Origin: Elusimicrobia bacterium GWA2_51_34
GTDB lineage: Bacteria > Elusimicrobiota > Elusimicrobia > Elusimicrobiales > UBA9959
NCBI GenBank assembly: GCA_001799565.1
Contig: MGTS01000006.1
Location: 6,585 to 70,584, forward strand
DNA length: 64,000 bases
Direction of reading: 5' to 3'
In this document: in pieces, positions 41,721 through 49,558 of the stretch
How the letters are laid out: the number at the start of each line of letters is the position of its first letter
How positions within the stretch are numbered: the first letter of the stretch is position 1
The notes under the pieces: model-generated
What the model was told of the DNA's origin: nothing
What the model saw: only the letters and a program-made list of their open reading frames with translations
Database searches by the model: none
Position numbers and translations under genes: made by a program

Positions 41721-42731
41721 TCAGGAACCCCTTTCTATTTCTTTTGTCATTGCCCTTGTGAGTTTGAGACTTCCCACAAAATCCCTTCCGGCGCCGCCCA
41801 TCAGCCGGGCCAAAATGGAGAGCCGCGCGGCCAGGCCCGAAGCAGCGGATACCTCAGGGCCGAAAACAAATTTTTCGTGTAAAAATTTAAGCGCGTCCAG
41901 CTCTTTTAACAGCTCAAAGGCCGGCAGCGGATCTTTCTCGGAAAGCAGTTTTAAAAGCTCGTTGCGCAGACGTTCGCGCGAGAGCAGCGAAGGCATCTCG
42001 GTTTTTACAGCCTCAATTGCCAGCCGGTAAGTTTTTGTTTCAAGCTTCCAGCCGAAACGACCCGCGAAGCGGGCCGCGCGGTAAAGGCGGGTAGGGTCGT
42101 CAACAAAACTCCGTTCGTGCAAAACTCTCAATACGCCTTTTTTAATGTCGTCTGCTCCGCCGCAGGGATCAAGAAGTTCCCCGAAGCCGGGCCCCGGCAA
42201 AAGCGAAACAGCAAGCGCGTTGCAGGCGAAATCGCGCCGTTTTAAGTCCTCGGCAGCCGAAACCGCGCGCGATACCGAGGGCAACGCCGCGGGTTTTAAG
42301 TAGGATTCTTTTCTAAAAACGGCAAAATCCAGCCGCCGGCCATCGGCTAAAAACAGCCGGGTGGTCAGAAACCGCTCAAAAGTTGTGACCCCACCACCTG
42401 CTTGCCCGACTTTTCCGCCTGAGGCAGATCCGCCGAGTTGTTTGGCGGAGGCGGGCCCTGCCGGTCCCGAAGCGGGTGGTGGGGTGACTCTGGCCTGTCG
42501 CGGGCCTATGGCGCTGTCCGCGACTGAAGAAACGCCGCCAGGCTTGACTGTGAGCTCCGATACCAGAGCCTTGGGGTCCGCGCCGCAAAGGAAATCTATA
42601 TCCGCGCTTGTAACGCCCAACAGCCAGTCACGCACGCAGCCGCCCACGGCGTAAAGCTCAAAGCCAAGGCGCCTGGCCGCTTCACCCGTTTCACGCAGGA
42701 AAGCCAGATCATTCAAAGGTTCTAAGTTCAT
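41721..42731 (-). CDS. cca: CCA tRNA nucleotidyltransferase with in-frame insertion
   Basis: Read from the ATG at 42731 the protein has 336 residues. The nucleotidyltransferase head has YAVGGCVRDWLLG and the metal pair in SADIDFL, then FACNALAVSL and the RNA-binding neck VDDPTRLYRAARFAGRFGW. It adds or repairs the tRNA 3' CCA end. About 40 residues between the head strands (RVTPPPASGPAGPASAK to VGQAGGG) are low in complexity and encoded by a palindromic element (42385-42488). The C-terminus is shorter than in long-form enzymes. Because head and neck motifs are intact, it is probably active. Confidence 0.88.
   Translation of the reverse strand: MNLEPLNDLAFLRETGEAARRLGFELYAVGGCVRDWLLGVTSADIDFLCGADPKALVSELTVKPGGVSSVADSAIGPRQARVTPPPASGPAGPASAKQLGGSASGGKVGQAGGGVTTFERFLTTRLFLADGRRLDFAVFRKESYLKPAALPSVSRAVSAAEDLKRRDFACNALAVSLLPGPGFGELLDPCGGADDIKKGVLRVLHERSFVDDPTRLYRAARFAGRFGWKLETKTYRLAIEAVKTEMPSLLSRERLRNELLKLLSEKDPLPAFELLKELDALKFLHEKFVFGPEVSAASGLAARLSILARLMGGAGRDFVGSLKLTRAMTKEIERGS
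42385..42488. repeat. Palindromic element inserted in frame in cca
   Basis: Arms 42385-42401 (GTGACCCCACCACCTGC) and 42472-42488 are inverted repeats with two mismatches. Inner hairpins include TCCGCC/GGCGGA around GAGTTGTTT. The length keeps the cca frame open, and the encoded Pro/Gly/Ala-rich peptide sits between conserved strands of the enzyme. Part of the inner sequence is shared with the intergenic palindrome at 35239-35270. Confidence 0.8.
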
Positions 42732-42758
42732 TGTTTGCAACTTAAGGTAGCCAGAAGT

Positions 42759-42814
42759 TCAGAATTCGCTCGCCAGTCCGGCGAGCGCCCGCTGAAATAG
42801 CGGGCGAATTCTGA
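42759..42814. repeat. Three-way-junction palindrome upstream of cca
   Basis: The outer stem TCAGAATTCG/CGAATTCTGA (42759-42768 with 42805-42814) encloses two hairpins, CTCGCC-AGTCC-GGCGAG and CCCGCT-GAAAT-AGCGGG. It lies between the CpXC gene and cca. No promoter or reading frame is seen in this gap. Confidence 0.75.
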
Positions 42815-42846
42815 CTACTGAATCCTGTCTACCTGTGTAGTAACCA

Positions 42847-43488
42847 TTATTTAACAAAAGGTATTTCTTCCGCGGCAAGAACCTCAAGTTCTTTAAGCAG
42901 GTTTTTCAGGCGCGGCAGGGCGTCGTTTACGGCAAGCAGTTTTTTAACGGCTGAAAGCGCCCCCCCTTTAACCGGGGCCGGACCCGAGTATGGCAGGCAA
43001 AAGGGCAGGTCCCTGAGTCTGGCTTCGCCGGCTTTAATTTTGGCGGTTTTAAAATTGCTTTCACCGGCAAGGCAGGCAAGCACCTCGCTTTCTTCTTCCA
43101 TATCGCGGTCGCGGGAGAGTAAAGGTGAAAGTTCACCCACCCCGAAAAAATATGCCGGCTCAAGGCCCGCCAGGCGGCCGCCGAAGCTTGCGGGATCAAG
43201 CGCCTCGTAGTCGGCCCTCATTTTAGCCAGCCATTTTTCCTTTTCCGGCCGATAGTTTTCCGGCATCACAAAAACCAGCAGTTCATAGCGCGGATCAAGG
43301 TATAAAAACGGCTCCTCGTGGGAAAACACGGTAGAACACCTGGGGCATCCCAACAGATCGAATTCCCCGCTTATAATAAGGTCTTTCAGATCCGCGTCGG
43401 AGTCACCCCTGACTACGGTCCAGAAATCAGCGTCGAAATTATCGCCGCAGGAGGGACACTTAACCCTGAAAACGCCTTTTGTTGACAT
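42847..43488 (-). CDS. CpXC-domain protein
   Basis: Read from the ATG at 43488 the protein has 213 residues. It opens KGVFRVKCPSCGDNFDADFW and has the second pair LGCPRCSTVFSHEEPFLYLD, the two CpXC zinc-binding pairs. The C-terminal half is helical and acidic. The family role is unknown. An open frame continues upstream to 43683, but its extra 65 residues are translated repeat words, so that extension is rejected. Confidence 0.8.
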   Translation of the reverse strand: MSTKGVFRVKCPSCGDNFDADFWTVVRGDSDADLKDLIISGEFDLLGCPRCSTVFSHEEPFLYLDPRYELLVFVMPENYRPEKEKWLAKMRADYEALDPASFGGRLAGLEPAYFFGVGELSPLLSRDRDMEEESEVLACLAGESNFKTAKIKAGEARLRDLPFCLPYSGPAPVKGGALSAVKKLLAVNDALPRLKNLLKELEVLAAEEIPFVK

Positions 43489-43713
43489 AAGTTGATGATA
43501 CTGCGATTGCCTTAAGCCGTAAGGGCGCCGCGCCCGCCATAAGCCATAAGTTTTAGATACGGCTATTGCCATAGGCAAAAACTGCCATAGGCCGTAAGCC
43601 CTACGCCATACATTTTTAAAGGAACTCCTTGAAAGCTTATGGCCTAAGGCAGACAGCTTATGGCGCGGCTGGAACAGCCGCATGGCCTAAAGCTTATGGC
43701 AATAGCCGTATCT
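43489..43713. repeat. Large word-repeat hairpin (GCCATAAGCC words, 19-bp core)
   Basis: Degenerate words GCCATAAGCC and GCCGTAAG fill the left side, and GCTTATGGCC words fill the right. The core AGATACGGCTATTGCCATA stands at 43555-43573, and its exact complement at 43695-43713 overlaps the stop codon of the PLP enzyme gene. The two cores can pair over 19 bp. Between them are also AGGAACTCCTT and GCGGCTG-GAACA-GCCGC. Confidence 0.85.
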
Positions 43714-45163
43714 ACAGTATTCCCACTTCCCTGTTGAATTCTTCTATAAGCCTGTCGTACTCGCCCACCTTTGCGAAAGTCTCGTCCCAGAAAGCGGGAT
43801 CCCAAAGCTTTCTAAGCTCCTCGGAGGTGCGGCCCTGCTGTTCAACCCAGGTAAAATACTTGAAATTATGCACGGCCTTGCGGTCGTAATAATTTAATTC
43901 CTTCATATAATCGGTAGTCTGGCCGAGCAGACGGCGTTCCATATCAATAAGGGCGTTCTCGCGGGTATACTTGCCGTGTTCCGCCTCAAGTTCTTTCAGC
44001 CGGGAGCCGTAAAGCTCCATAGAATCCGTGAACACGGTGAGAACCACATCATCGGAGCCAAGCTCATAGTATTTGGCGGTCTTTATGGCGCTCAACATGT
44101 TGGAAACACCCGAAATACCCAGCAGGTTGAGTTGTTCAAGTACCTCTTTTTTTACGCCGTAGTGCGCCAGAACCTTTTGGCCCTCTGGGTCGTTGAAAAG
44201 CCGGACTATGCGCATGCAGGCCTCGTCGTCTATGGCCGTGACAACGTCAGTGTTGCGCACATTATGCACCCAGGGGATATGCTTATCCCCTATGCCCTCT
44301 ATGCGATGCTCGCCGAAACCGTTCATCAGGATGGTGGGGCACTGAAGGGCCTCGGAAGCGGTTATCTTCATACCGGGGAATTTCTTTTTCAGATAGTCGC
44401 CGGCGGCAATGGTTCCTGCCGAGCCTGTGGCGGAGGTGAAGGCGGCCAGGCGGCTCTTTGGGCCCTTTATGGCGTTGAAGGCTTCTTCAAGCGCTGAGCC
44501 GGTTACATGGTAATGCCAGGTGGGGTTGCCGAATTCCTCGAACTGGTTGAAGACAACACAGTCTTTGCGGGTTTTCTTTATTTCCCAGCATTTGTCGTAA
44601 ATTTCCTTGACATTTGATTCAGTGCCCGGGGTGGCTATAACTTCCGCGCCTATGGATTTGAGCCAGGTGAAACGCTCTTTACTCATGCCCTCGGGTAGTA
44701 TGGCTACGGCGGTGGTACCGAGGAGCGCCGAATCAAAAGCGCCGCCGCGGCAGTAGTTGCCGGTGGAGGGCCAGACAGCTTTCTGGTCTACGGCGTCAAA
44801 TTCTCCGGTTACAAGGCGCGGCGCCAGGCAGCCGAAGGCGGCGCCGACCTTATGGGCGCCTGTAGGGAAGTATTTACCTACCAGGCCTATTACGCGGGCT
44901 TCTATGCCCGTTATCTCTTTGGGAATTTCCAGGTAGTTGACGCCGCCGAAGAGGCCGGTTTTAACGTCGTTATGCCAGTTGATGCGGAATAGATTTACGG
45001 GGTCTATATCCCAGAGCCCTACGGGTTTCAGGGCTGTCTTTATTTTGTCGGGAATGCGGCCGGAATCTTTCATCTGGGTGAAAGTGGGTATCACGATCTT
45101 GCGCTTTTTGCAGAGCGCCGCGTTCTTCTTAACCACCGCTGAATTAACCTTAAGTTTAGCCAT
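43712..45163 (-). CDS. Fold-type II PLP-dependent enzyme, substrate unknown
   Basis: The 483-residue protein has the PLP-lysine motif FPTGAHKVGAAFGCLAP, a Ser/Thr/Asn loop (WPSTGNYCRGGAFDSALLG) and a Gly-rich phosphate loop (TSATGSAGTIAAGDYL), as in the cysteine synthase / threonine synthase superfamily. The N-terminal region (VIPTFTQMKDSGRIPDKIK) and C-terminal 100 residues differ from CysK and TrpB. It is usually annotated only as a PLP-dependent beta-subunit-like protein. GGAGG precedes the ATG. Lyase or beta-replacement chemistry is likely. Confidence 0.75.
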   Translation of the reverse strand: MAKLKVNSAVVKKNAALCKKRKIVIPTFTQMKDSGRIPDKIKTALKPVGLWDIDPVNLFRINWHNDVKTGLFGGVNYLEIPKEITGIEARVIGLVGKYFPTGAHKVGAAFGCLAPRLVTGEFDAVDQKAVWPSTGNYCRGGAFDSALLGTTAVAILPEGMSKERFTWLKSIGAEVIATPGTESNVKEIYDKCWEIKKTRKDCVVFNQFEEFGNPTWHYHVTGSALEEAFNAIKGPKSRLAAFTSATGSAGTIAAGDYLKKKFPGMKITASEALQCPTILMNGFGEHRIEGIGDKHIPWVHNVRNTDVVTAIDDEACMRIVRLFNDPEGQKVLAHYGVKKEVLEQLNLLGISGVSNMLSAIKTAKYYELGSDDVVLTVFTDSMELYGSRLKELEAEHGKYTRENALIDMERRLLGQTTDYMKELNYYDRKAVHNFKYFTWVEQQGRTSEELRKLWDPAFWDETFAKVGEYDRLIEEFNREVGIL

Positions 45164-45299
45164 TGAAGTTCCTCCGCATAGTCTTCACCAAAATCTTGAT
45201 TTTATTATACAAATAAAAATCCAGTCTATTCTCCCTTGAGAACACAGGCATTAGGGCAATAATTTTGACTAATGGACCGCGGCTGGAGTGAAACAAATT

Positions 45300-46463
45300 T
45301 CAGGCTCCGAAAAGATACAGTTCCTCTTCGGCGCGGGTTACGCCAGTATAGAGCCAGCGCCGCCACATCTCGTCGTCCATCCGCGTAAAACGTTCCTCGA
45401 ACATGACCACCTTTTTTGCCTGGCTGCCCTGGGCTTTGTGCACTGTCAGCGCATAGCCGAAGTCAAAAAGGTCCCCTGTCAGGGAATGTTTCCGTTCCTT
45501 CGTAAAATTGATGCCCCTTTCAGCCCCGAACTGCGGCGCGTAAATAAGGCCGGAATACGGCTTGTCACGATCGTCCATTTTTATTTCAGCGCCGTACCAG
45601 TCTTTGCGGTCAGGCTCCAGCAGCAAAACGGTTCCCAGCATTCCGTTGCATATGCCTTTTTTGTGGTTGTTGCGCAGACATATAACCCTGTCGCCGCGCG
45701 TCGGATTCGCGCTTTCAAAACCCAGCGAATTTCTTACAAATTTATTTATTTTCCCACGCGTGGAATTATATCCGCACAAAATCAGCGTGTCCGGCTTATA
45801 ACTCTCCAGCAGCCGGCCGGACCTTTCCTGCGCGTCGGAATCTTCCCAAAGGTATTTTGTAACCCCGGCCCCATATTCTTTCGGGGGCACACGCCCGGTC
45901 TTCCTGGCGCACTGCGAAACTTTAATTATCGGATTGTCCCTGGCCTGCCGGTGTATTTGGGTCAGCACAATATCCGGCATCTGCATTAAATTAAAGCTGC
46001 CGGATATAGGCGGAAGCTGGCCGTGGTCGCCCACCGCTATTATGGGGATATTATAAGCCAGCAGATCCCGCCAGATAAGACCGTCCACCATTGACGCTTC
46101 GTCCACCACTATAAGATCCCTCTCCAGTTCGTCTTTACGCTCCCAGCCGATTATCCGGCCTTTTGAATCCTCCATGGGTGTATAGATGAGGCCATGAATG
46201 GTGCTCACACTGTCCCGTGATGAAAAAGAGCCGGCTTCTTTCAGCTTGTTCTTTAAATTTTGCGCGGCGCGGCCGGTGTAGCTGCAGAACGCTATCCGCG
46301 CGTGATGGACCGGTTTCAGGATCTCTTTCCTGAATTCCCCCATAAGCGTGGTCTTACCGGTGCCGGCGTACCCGCCCAGGGTAATAAATTGGGTCTTGTC
46401 CCGGTCTTTATACCAGTCAAGGAGTATATTCAAGGCTTTTTGCTGGTCGTTGGAAAGTTCCAT
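45300..46463 (-). CDS. SF1B helicase, RecD2/Dda-like
   Basis: The 387-residue protein has Walker A (LGGYAGTGKTTLMGEF), Walker B (LIVVDEASMVDG), motif III (IIAVGDHGQLPPISG), motif V-like ALTVHKAQGSQAKKVV and motif VI YTGVTRAEEELYLF. It lacks the N-terminal HhH region of RecD2. Its compact size resembles phage Dda. It should move 5' to 3' on single-stranded DNA. No RecB or RecC is nearby. Confidence 0.88.
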   Translation of the reverse strand: MELSNDQQKALNILLDWYKDRDKTQFITLGGYAGTGKTTLMGEFRKEILKPVHHARIAFCSYTGRAAQNLKNKLKEAGSFSSRDSVSTIHGLIYTPMEDSKGRIIGWERKDELERDLIVVDEASMVDGLIWRDLLAYNIPIIAVGDHGQLPPISGSFNLMQMPDIVLTQIHRQARDNPIIKVSQCARKTGRVPPKEYGAGVTKYLWEDSDAQERSGRLLESYKPDTLILCGYNSTRGKINKFVRNSLGFESANPTRGDRVICLRNNHKKGICNGMLGTVLLLEPDRKDWYGAEIKMDDRDKPYSGLIYAPQFGAERGINFTKERKHSLTGDLFDFGYALTVHKAQGSQAKKVVMFEERFTRMDDEMWRRWLYTGVTRAEEELYLFGA

Positions 46464-46621
46464 TTATTTAAAAAAGAGGATGTCCGCGGAGAATGTTAAT
46501 TTCGGTTTGCTATTTCTGCCCCAGATAATACAGGAGCTGGGGAAGCAGGATATAAAACGCCCGGCGGACCCTGACTTTGCTACCCGCGCGGCTCTCAGCC
46601 CAAAATCATTACCGCCCGGGT

Positions 46622-46894
46622 TTACGCCACTTTTACATTTTTGCCCACCCAGACGAACCCGGAGGGCAGTATAATACACTGGCACTTTCCGCTCAATATG
46701 GAAGCGCTTTCCGGCATTATGGAAACAATGCCGTTCGTCCAGCTTACATAGCGGACGTGCTCAGCCCCAAGCCACTCGTAAACCCTGGGACCCACACGCG
46801 GCATTATAGTCCACACCACGGCCTCTTCCCACGGCACTTCAGCCGCGTTGGAAGAATATTTTATCTCAGGTATCGTCCCGGATAACGAATCCAT
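46622..46894 (-). CDS. Hypothetical 90-residue protein
   Basis: The ATG at 46894 has GGAGGTTTT before it, so it is preferred over the upstream in-frame start at 46921. The 90-residue protein is rich in Trp, Val and Ser (EVPWEEAVVWTIMPRVGPRVYEWLG; YVSWTNGIVSIMPESASIL). It has no signal peptide or membrane segment and looks like a small beta-rich domain. No family is recognised. It stands alone between the helicase gene and the repeat island. Confidence 0.55.
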   Translation of the reverse strand: MDSLSGTIPEIKYSSNAAEVPWEEAVVWTIMPRVGPRVYEWLGAEHVRYVSWTNGIVSIMPESASILSGKCQCIILPSGFVWVGKNVKVA

Positions 46895-46924
46895 AAAACC
46901 TCCATTCGTAGCCCATCGCAATAA

Positions 46925-47600
46925 GCAAAACTGCCATACGCCATAAGCCGTAGGCCATAGGCTTTTTAAGGAAGCTCCTTATGGAATAAGATTTTTGCGT
47001 ATGGCTTATAGCCTAAGGCTTATGGCAATAGCCGTATCTAAAACTTGCGGCGATAGCCGTACCTTAAATTTTCAGACTGCGGACTGTACCCCGAATTCTG
47101 TCCCCCCCCGCACTTTTTCCGAAAGGGCTAAAGTGCGGGGGATGGAGGACCATTTATCTTGTGCGGCCCACTCTGCGCTGTCCCGCCCTTTTGGCCCAAT
47201 GTTGATCCAAAAGGGCGGGACGGGACGGGCTATCCATAGCGCATATTTGGCCTTGCTTCAGGAGGGGCTTGCCCTGCCCCCCCCCCTCTTTTTCTTACGG
47301 AAAAATTGGGGGGGGGCGGTGCGCTCTTACCGCACCTTTTCACCCTTACCCTTGCGGGCGGTATGTTCTCTGTGGCGCTGTCCGTCGGCCGGGGATATGG
47401 CCCCGGTCTCCCGGCCTATGGCCGCTTAACGGCTTTAAACCGGCACCCTGCCCTGTGAAGTTCGGAAGTTCCTCCCCTCCCTTGCGGGAAGAGCGGCCCT
47501 CCGTCCGCAGTCTAAAATTTAAGGTACGGCTATTGCCATAAGCTATGCGGCTGTTCCAGCCGCGCCGTATGCTTTAGGCCATAAGCTTTTAAGGAGTTCT
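46925..47600. repeat. Multi-hairpin repeat island
   Basis: The island has nested layers. Positions 46925-47040 are a word-repeat hairpin (GCCATAAGCC words; core complement at 47021-47039). Positions 47056-47084 and 47503-47530 are 28-bp inverted repeats with one bulged base. Inside are 47105-47116/47130-47141 (AAAGTGCGGGG stem), 47180-47194/47207-47221 (perfect 15 bp), a C10/G9 pair at 47277-47286/47308-47316, and GGTGCG/CGCACC at 47318-47336. A partial core copy lies at 47525-47540. No credible gene exists across about 750 bp. Confidence 0.88.
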
Positions 47601-47651
47601 TTATTTCCTTACCCTACCCCACCATGCCCTAACCTCTAGCCCCTGCTGTTT

Positions 47652-48398
47652 TCACCCGAACACTGTTTTTTCCAGGTAAAGCATGCGCCCGCAATTGTCA
47701 CAAACGCCAAGCACATCCCTTCGTTTAACATCCACCGCTTTTTGCGGGGTAAGGGCGATATTACAGCCGCCGCAGGAGATTTTTTTGCCCGAGGGGTCCT
47801 CGTGAACTTTGGCAATTGCAAGGCCTTTTTTCTGCGAACGTATAAACTCATACTGTGCCATAACCTCAGCGCCTATTTTAGCGGCGAAGCCGGCGCGCTC
47901 AATTTTAGCGGCCTCCATTTGTTCCCGCGCGGCCGCGGCGCCGGCTTCAAGTTTACTTACGCTCATATTTTTGGCTTCTTCAAGTTTTTTAACCTCATCC
48001 TGAAGGGCCTTATCCCGGACCGCGGCTAAATCTATTTTTTCAAGCAGTTCAAGGATAACAGTTTCAATCTCATCTTTTTGCTTCTTATCATTTTCTATCT
48101 CCCCCAAAAGAGCTTTGAAGGCGTTATTTTCCTTGACCATATTCAGCTCGCGCTGGTGTTTGGCCACCGCTTCATCTTTTTCGGCCGTTTTTAATTCATT
48201 TTCTTTCTTCTCAAGTTTCAGGCGGATAAGCTCCTGTTTGGCCGTGTCCATGGTTTTCTTACGTTCCTCAAAAGCGTCGGTAAGCGCCTTGATCTCGGCG
48301 GGCACGGCGTTAATACGCTTTTGCATCTCGTCAATGGCGCTGTCTTTGTTTTGCAATTCTATCAGCGCCTGGGCTTCCAAAGTGTGTACCAAAGCCAT
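47652..48398 (-). CDS. Coiled-coil zinc-ribbon protein (DUF164 / C4-type)
   Basis: The 248-residue protein has about 180 residues of charged heptads (IDEMQKRINAVPAEIKALTDAF to LEAGAAAAREQMEAAK), then a four-cysteine ribbon (ISCGGCNIAL and LGVCDNCGRMLYLEK). Members of this family, such as Chlamydia CT398, are elongated hairpins thought to act as adaptors. A GAGG site precedes the ATG. It is separated from metF by a word-repeat locus. Confidence 0.88.
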   Translation of the reverse strand: MALVHTLEAQALIELQNKDSAIDEMQKRINAVPAEIKALTDAFEERKKTMDTAKQELIRLKLEKKENELKTAEKDEAVAKHQRELNMVKENNAFKALLGEIENDKKQKDEIETVILELLEKIDLAAVRDKALQDEVKKLEEAKNMSVSKLEAGAAAAREQMEAAKIERAGFAAKIGAEVMAQYEFIRSQKKGLAIAKVHEDPSGKKISCGGCNIALTPQKAVDVKRRDVLGVCDNCGRMLYLEKTVFG

Positions 48399-48439
48399 TT
48401 TATCCTCGCTTTTCCCGGTGTTCCGGATAAATTATACTA

Positions 48440-48552
48440 AGTTGAGCGCTAACAGCGATGCAGTGATGTAGCGATGTAGCGAATGAAAACAGAAAAGCTA
48501 TAAAAATCCGTATTTCCGCCCCTATTCGCTATTTCGCTGCTTCGCTATTCGC
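48440..48552. repeat. Word-repeat hairpin (GCGATGTAGCGA / TTCGCTATTCGCT)
   Basis: The left arm reads GCGATGCAGTGATGTAGCGATGTAGCGAA. The right arm reads CTATTTCGCTGCTTCGCTATTCGC, partly complementary, and ends on the metF stop codon. Confidence 0.75.
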
Positions 48553-49475
48553 TATATGCTATTCGCTGTCCCCTTAATTTCTTTCTTCACCAGATTCAAC
48601 ACGGCTGACGTGGCCTTTGAGCGGTTAAGGGTGTAAAAGTGTATGCCGGGGGCGCCGTTTTTTAGCAATTCCCGGCACTGCCCCGCTGCGTAAGCTATGC
48701 CGAAATCTCTTATAGCGGCTTTGGTCTCGGGCCCGCCCTCCGCGTCCGCGGGGGAAAGTTTTTCAAGGGCGGCCAAAAGCCTGGCCGGTATTTTAACCTT
48801 TATGCGCTCGGCGAAATTGGTAAGCTGCGAGAGACCCGTTACCGGCATTATGCCGGGTATTATCGGAATGGTAACGCCCCTGGCCAGACATTTTTCCCTG
48901 AAACTGAAATAAGAGGCGTTATCCAGAAAAAGCTGGGTAATGGCAAAAGACGCCCCACAGTCCATTTTCCTTTTAAGGTTGTCTATGTCGGCCTCAAGGC
49001 TTACGGCCTCGGGATGCTTTTCAGGGTAACAGGCGGCGGCGATATCAAAAGCTCCCCGGCTCTTAAGCTCACGCGCAAGTTCACATGCCCGCGAAAAAAT
49101 AGGTTTTTCAAACTCTACCGCGGCAGAGTCCCCGCGCAGGGCTAAAACATTTTCAAGCCCGAAAATTTTAAGCAGCTTTACAGCTTCATCCAGCATCTCC
49201 CTGTTTTTCAGGGTAACACAGGTTAGATGAGCCATCACCTCAAGCGAAAACTCGTGTTTAAGCACGCCGCTGAGCGCGAGCGTGCTGGAAAGACTGGCGA
49301 AATTAAGCCCGCTAAGCGCGGTTGGCGATTGAGTGATGGACACAAAATCGGGAGAGAGAGTTTTAAGTTCCTCCACCGCTTTTTTCAGGAAAGGGATATC
49401 CTCCTCTTTTTTAGGAGGATAAAATTCAAAAGAGAAAACTCTGGATTGTTTTTTAAGCTTTTCAGATATTTTCAT
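48552..49475 (-). CDS. metF: Methylenetetrahydrofolate reductase
   Basis: The 307-residue TIM-barrel protein begins RVFSFEFYPPKKEEDIPFLKKAVEELKTLSPDFVSIT, the MetF signature with the catalytic Glu. LEVMAHLTCVTLKNREMLDEA and ENVLALRGDSAAVEF follow, supplying FAD and folate contacts, then FAITQLFLDNASYFSF. It reduces 5,10-methylene-THF to 5-methyl-THF for methionine synthesis or one-carbon flux. Confidence 0.95.
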   Translation of the reverse strand: MKISEKLKKQSRVFSFEFYPPKKEEDIPFLKKAVEELKTLSPDFVSITQSPTALSGLNFASLSSTLALSGVLKHEFSLEVMAHLTCVTLKNREMLDEAVKLLKIFGLENVLALRGDSAAVEFEKPIFSRACELARELKSRGAFDIAAACYPEKHPEAVSLEADIDNLKRKMDCGASFAITQLFLDNASYFSFREKCLARGVTIPIIPGIMPVTGLSQLTNFAERIKVKIPARLLAALEKLSPADAEGGPETKAAIRDFGIAYAAGQCRELLKNGAPGIHFYTLNRSKATSAVLNLVKKEIKGTANSI

Positions 49476-49504
49476 TTATAAAAACCAAAGACGCTTGGGG
49501 TTTG

Positions 49505-49545
49505 CAGCTAACCGATTACTGGTCACCGATTACCGGTTACGCCTC
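49505..49545. repeat. Word-repeat tract (ACCGATTACCGGTTAC)
   Basis: Degenerate copies of ACCGATTAC and ACCGGTTAC lie between metF and lepB. The same word appears at 59735-59775, between hprK and the HPF gene. Confidence 0.7.
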
Positions 49546-49558
49546 TCTCCCCCTCTCC

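Noticed and set aside
43489-43683. 65-residue N-terminal extension of the CpXC protein
   Set aside because: It is the translation of GCCATAAGCC words. The family domain begins just after the ATG at 43488.
46995-47541. Open frames across the hairpin island (144 and 90 codons)
   Set aside because: They run through poly-C/poly-G and palindromes, lack ribosome sites, and resemble no protein.
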